Source: Diphasiastrum complanatum (Eukaryota > Streptophyta > Lycopodiopsida > Lycopodiales > Lycopodiaceae). Taken from it: a stretch of 64,000 nucleotides of DNA. Made by a program: the position numbers and the translations under genes. The stretch lies in the NCBI GenBank assembly GCA_029204225.1, contig CM055102.1:5695520-5759519 (forward strand), given 5' to 3'. The notes under the pieces are model-generated. The model made no database searches, was not told where the DNA came from, and saw only the letters and a list, made by a program, of their open reading frames with translations. This document shows, piece after piece, positions 1 through 64,000 of the stretch (the stretch's first letter is position 1; every line of letters begins with the position of its first letter).

Positions 1-362
1 CCCTAGTTTGGAGATTATCGTACTATTGCATACACCTTGAAGACTACTTATGACATCCTTTGAGTGTTTCAAGCTATAAAACGTTCAACCGATATTGTGC
101 TTCAATATAAGCTTCAAAACCCTTCTTGAAAAAAGTTTCTCTATTGCGGATGCTAACTATTTTTGCTAAAATACTCTGATCTAATTTATAGTTTGTTCAA
201 AGTCTAGCAAGCTTGAGGTAACGTGAGCTTGGACTTACTTCTTTCTCATCTGAGCCTCAAATCAAATTTGGACTTACTTCCTTCTGACATTTTTTATTAG
301 ACATATGGATGAAATTTCTTAGTTTTTGCTCTCCAATTTGATATGTGACTGATTGCACACTG

Positions 363-530
363 CTAAAAATGCAAAGATGGTAACAATCCGAATACTTATA
401 TCTCTTGCATGTTTTCACAATTGGAGTATGTTCCAGCTTGATGTTTCTAATGCATTTCTCAATGGTTAGCTTGAGGAGGAGATTTGCATGGAGCAACCTC
501 CAGGTTTTGTGAAAGAAGGTGACCTAATCC
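363..530 (+). pseudogene. Ty1/copia reverse transcriptase fragment
   Basis: The plus strand reads AKMVTIRILISLACF, then QLDVSNAFLNG, a stop, LEEEICMEQPPGFVKEG. This is the N-terminal third of a copia RT, whose usual motif is QxDVxNAFLNGxLxEEVYM. It is short, carries a stop and has no LTRs beside it. It lies inside NOM1 intron 11. Confidence 0.85.
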
Positions 531-971
531 CACAGGGAGCAAGAGCACATTCAAAAAAAATTATAGTGAAGGCCAATAAAATGGGTCCAACGAACACCAG
601 CATTAAAAAAAAATGGGTACTAGACACTTGCTATGTTGAATGTAGCAACCCCTCTATGCCTTTTCTAACACTTTATGCCAACAAAACTGAGCAAAAGGTC
701 CACAAAGTTATTTGAAACAAAATGCCTCGTGAGATATCATTTAAAATCAGAATATGAGAAGCATGAGAGATGATTAATTATGATAACAATAGACTAGTTC
801 AGCATGCATGATACTGAAAATATTTGTCAACCATCATTGCATGTATATACAAGAATCTTGTTTCATGAAGCATTGTAAGATTCTCAAGTCATTTATACAA
901 TGATTTATCAGTCTATGAGCCACTGCCAATCTTAGACTAGGAATTACAAATTCGCATCGGCACACACGCCC

Positions 972-974
<3 letters not shown>

Positions 975-1027
<53 letters not shown>
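975..1027. repeat. (AG)n microsatellite, about 26 units
   Basis: Perfect AG repeats on the plus strand. On the transcribed strand it is (CT)n starting at +3 of the exon 11 donor. Confidence 0.98.
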
Positions 1028-63658
<62,631 letters not shown>

Positions 63659-64000
63659 TGCTACTTTCAATTTCACCTAGAAATTTTTATGCAAAATTAG
63701 TCCACCAATGAAATTTACAAGAATTGTCAATCAAGCGCTATGTTGGATCTTCTTAGCATTCGACAAACATTAACTATTACTACATTTGATCACTTGATAT
63801 TCTTCAAATCCTAATTCTACTCAGACATTGTCACCCTAAGCACTCCAAAAGAATTGAACACAGCTTTGCCAAGCTCCCCAAGTTTCAATCTCTCATCATT
63901 CTTGCACTTTTCAAATGAAGGCAATAAAAAAACACACATTAACATCCATTCCATAACATCACCAACAACTTCGACTTTGTTTGAAAGAAACAAATTGAGA
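63659..64000 (-). other. Upstream of NOM1 first coding exon
   Basis: 342 bp of AT-rich sequence. It could be 5' untranslated region, promoter or another intron; the acceptor-like TTCTAG at 63677-63682 favours an intron. No TATA box or other promoter element could be assigned with confidence. Confidence 0.4.

Larger units (their letters stand above)
1..1028 (-). other. NOM1 intron 11 (partial)
   Basis: Apart from the copia RT fragment (363-530) and the AG tract (975-1027) nothing is recognised. No further NOM1 exon was found here. Confidence 0.7.

Overview
The window is plant nuclear DNA, from a seed plant with a repeat-rich genome and very long introns. Support comes from Ty1/copia and Ty3/gypsy (chromovirus) elements primed by initiator tRNA-Met, a hAT transposase relic, TTTAGGG telomere-type units and plant-type exon/intron borders. 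Gymnosperms and some early-diverging angiosperms fit this profile, but the sequence alone does not fix the lineage.

Nearly the whole window is one host gene on the minus strand. Eleven exons can be placed by sight between 63658 and 1029, with GT..AG borders and matching phases at every junction. They join into 672 uninterrupted codons of the NOM1/SGD1 family, a nucleolar protein with MIF4G and MA3 domains needed for 18S rRNA maturation. Only about 2.0 kb of the 62.6 kb span is coding. The rest of the MA3 domain and the C-terminus lie beyond position 1.

The long introns act as a transposon store. Intron 8 (4244-21622) holds a hAT relic, two GC-rich GCGTCC blocks, a chimeric LINE, a SNF2-ATPase gene fragment, a decayed Gypsy chromovirus (12.9-18.9 kb) and a LINE 3' half. 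Intron 7 (21760-34087) holds a second Gypsy with an internal deletion, a nearly full-length LINE (25.4-27.6 kb), a decayed Copia (27.9-31.1 kb) and an LTR-like repeat with a LINE fragment inside it. Intron 1 (46894-63526) holds LINE copies, a Gypsy 3' end, an inverted pair of LTRs (one a clean solo LTR with a 5-bp target duplication) and a Copia element with its 3' LTR. Introns 2-6 and 9-10 hold little that can be recognised.

The most unusual signal is the LINE family. It encodes a coiled-coil/RRM-like ORF1 and an APE-endonuclease/RT ORF2. Its 3' ends finish in GACATTAATAAAG followed by a pyrimidine tract, usually (CT)n, in place of poly(A), and several copies have CT tracts on both sides. 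This suggests insertion into, or priming from, CT/AG microsatellites. One copy is a clear chimera of two LINE subfamilies.

No rRNA, tRNA, CRISPR or bacterial features were seen. All calls come from reading the sequence and remembered family patterns; no database search was run.
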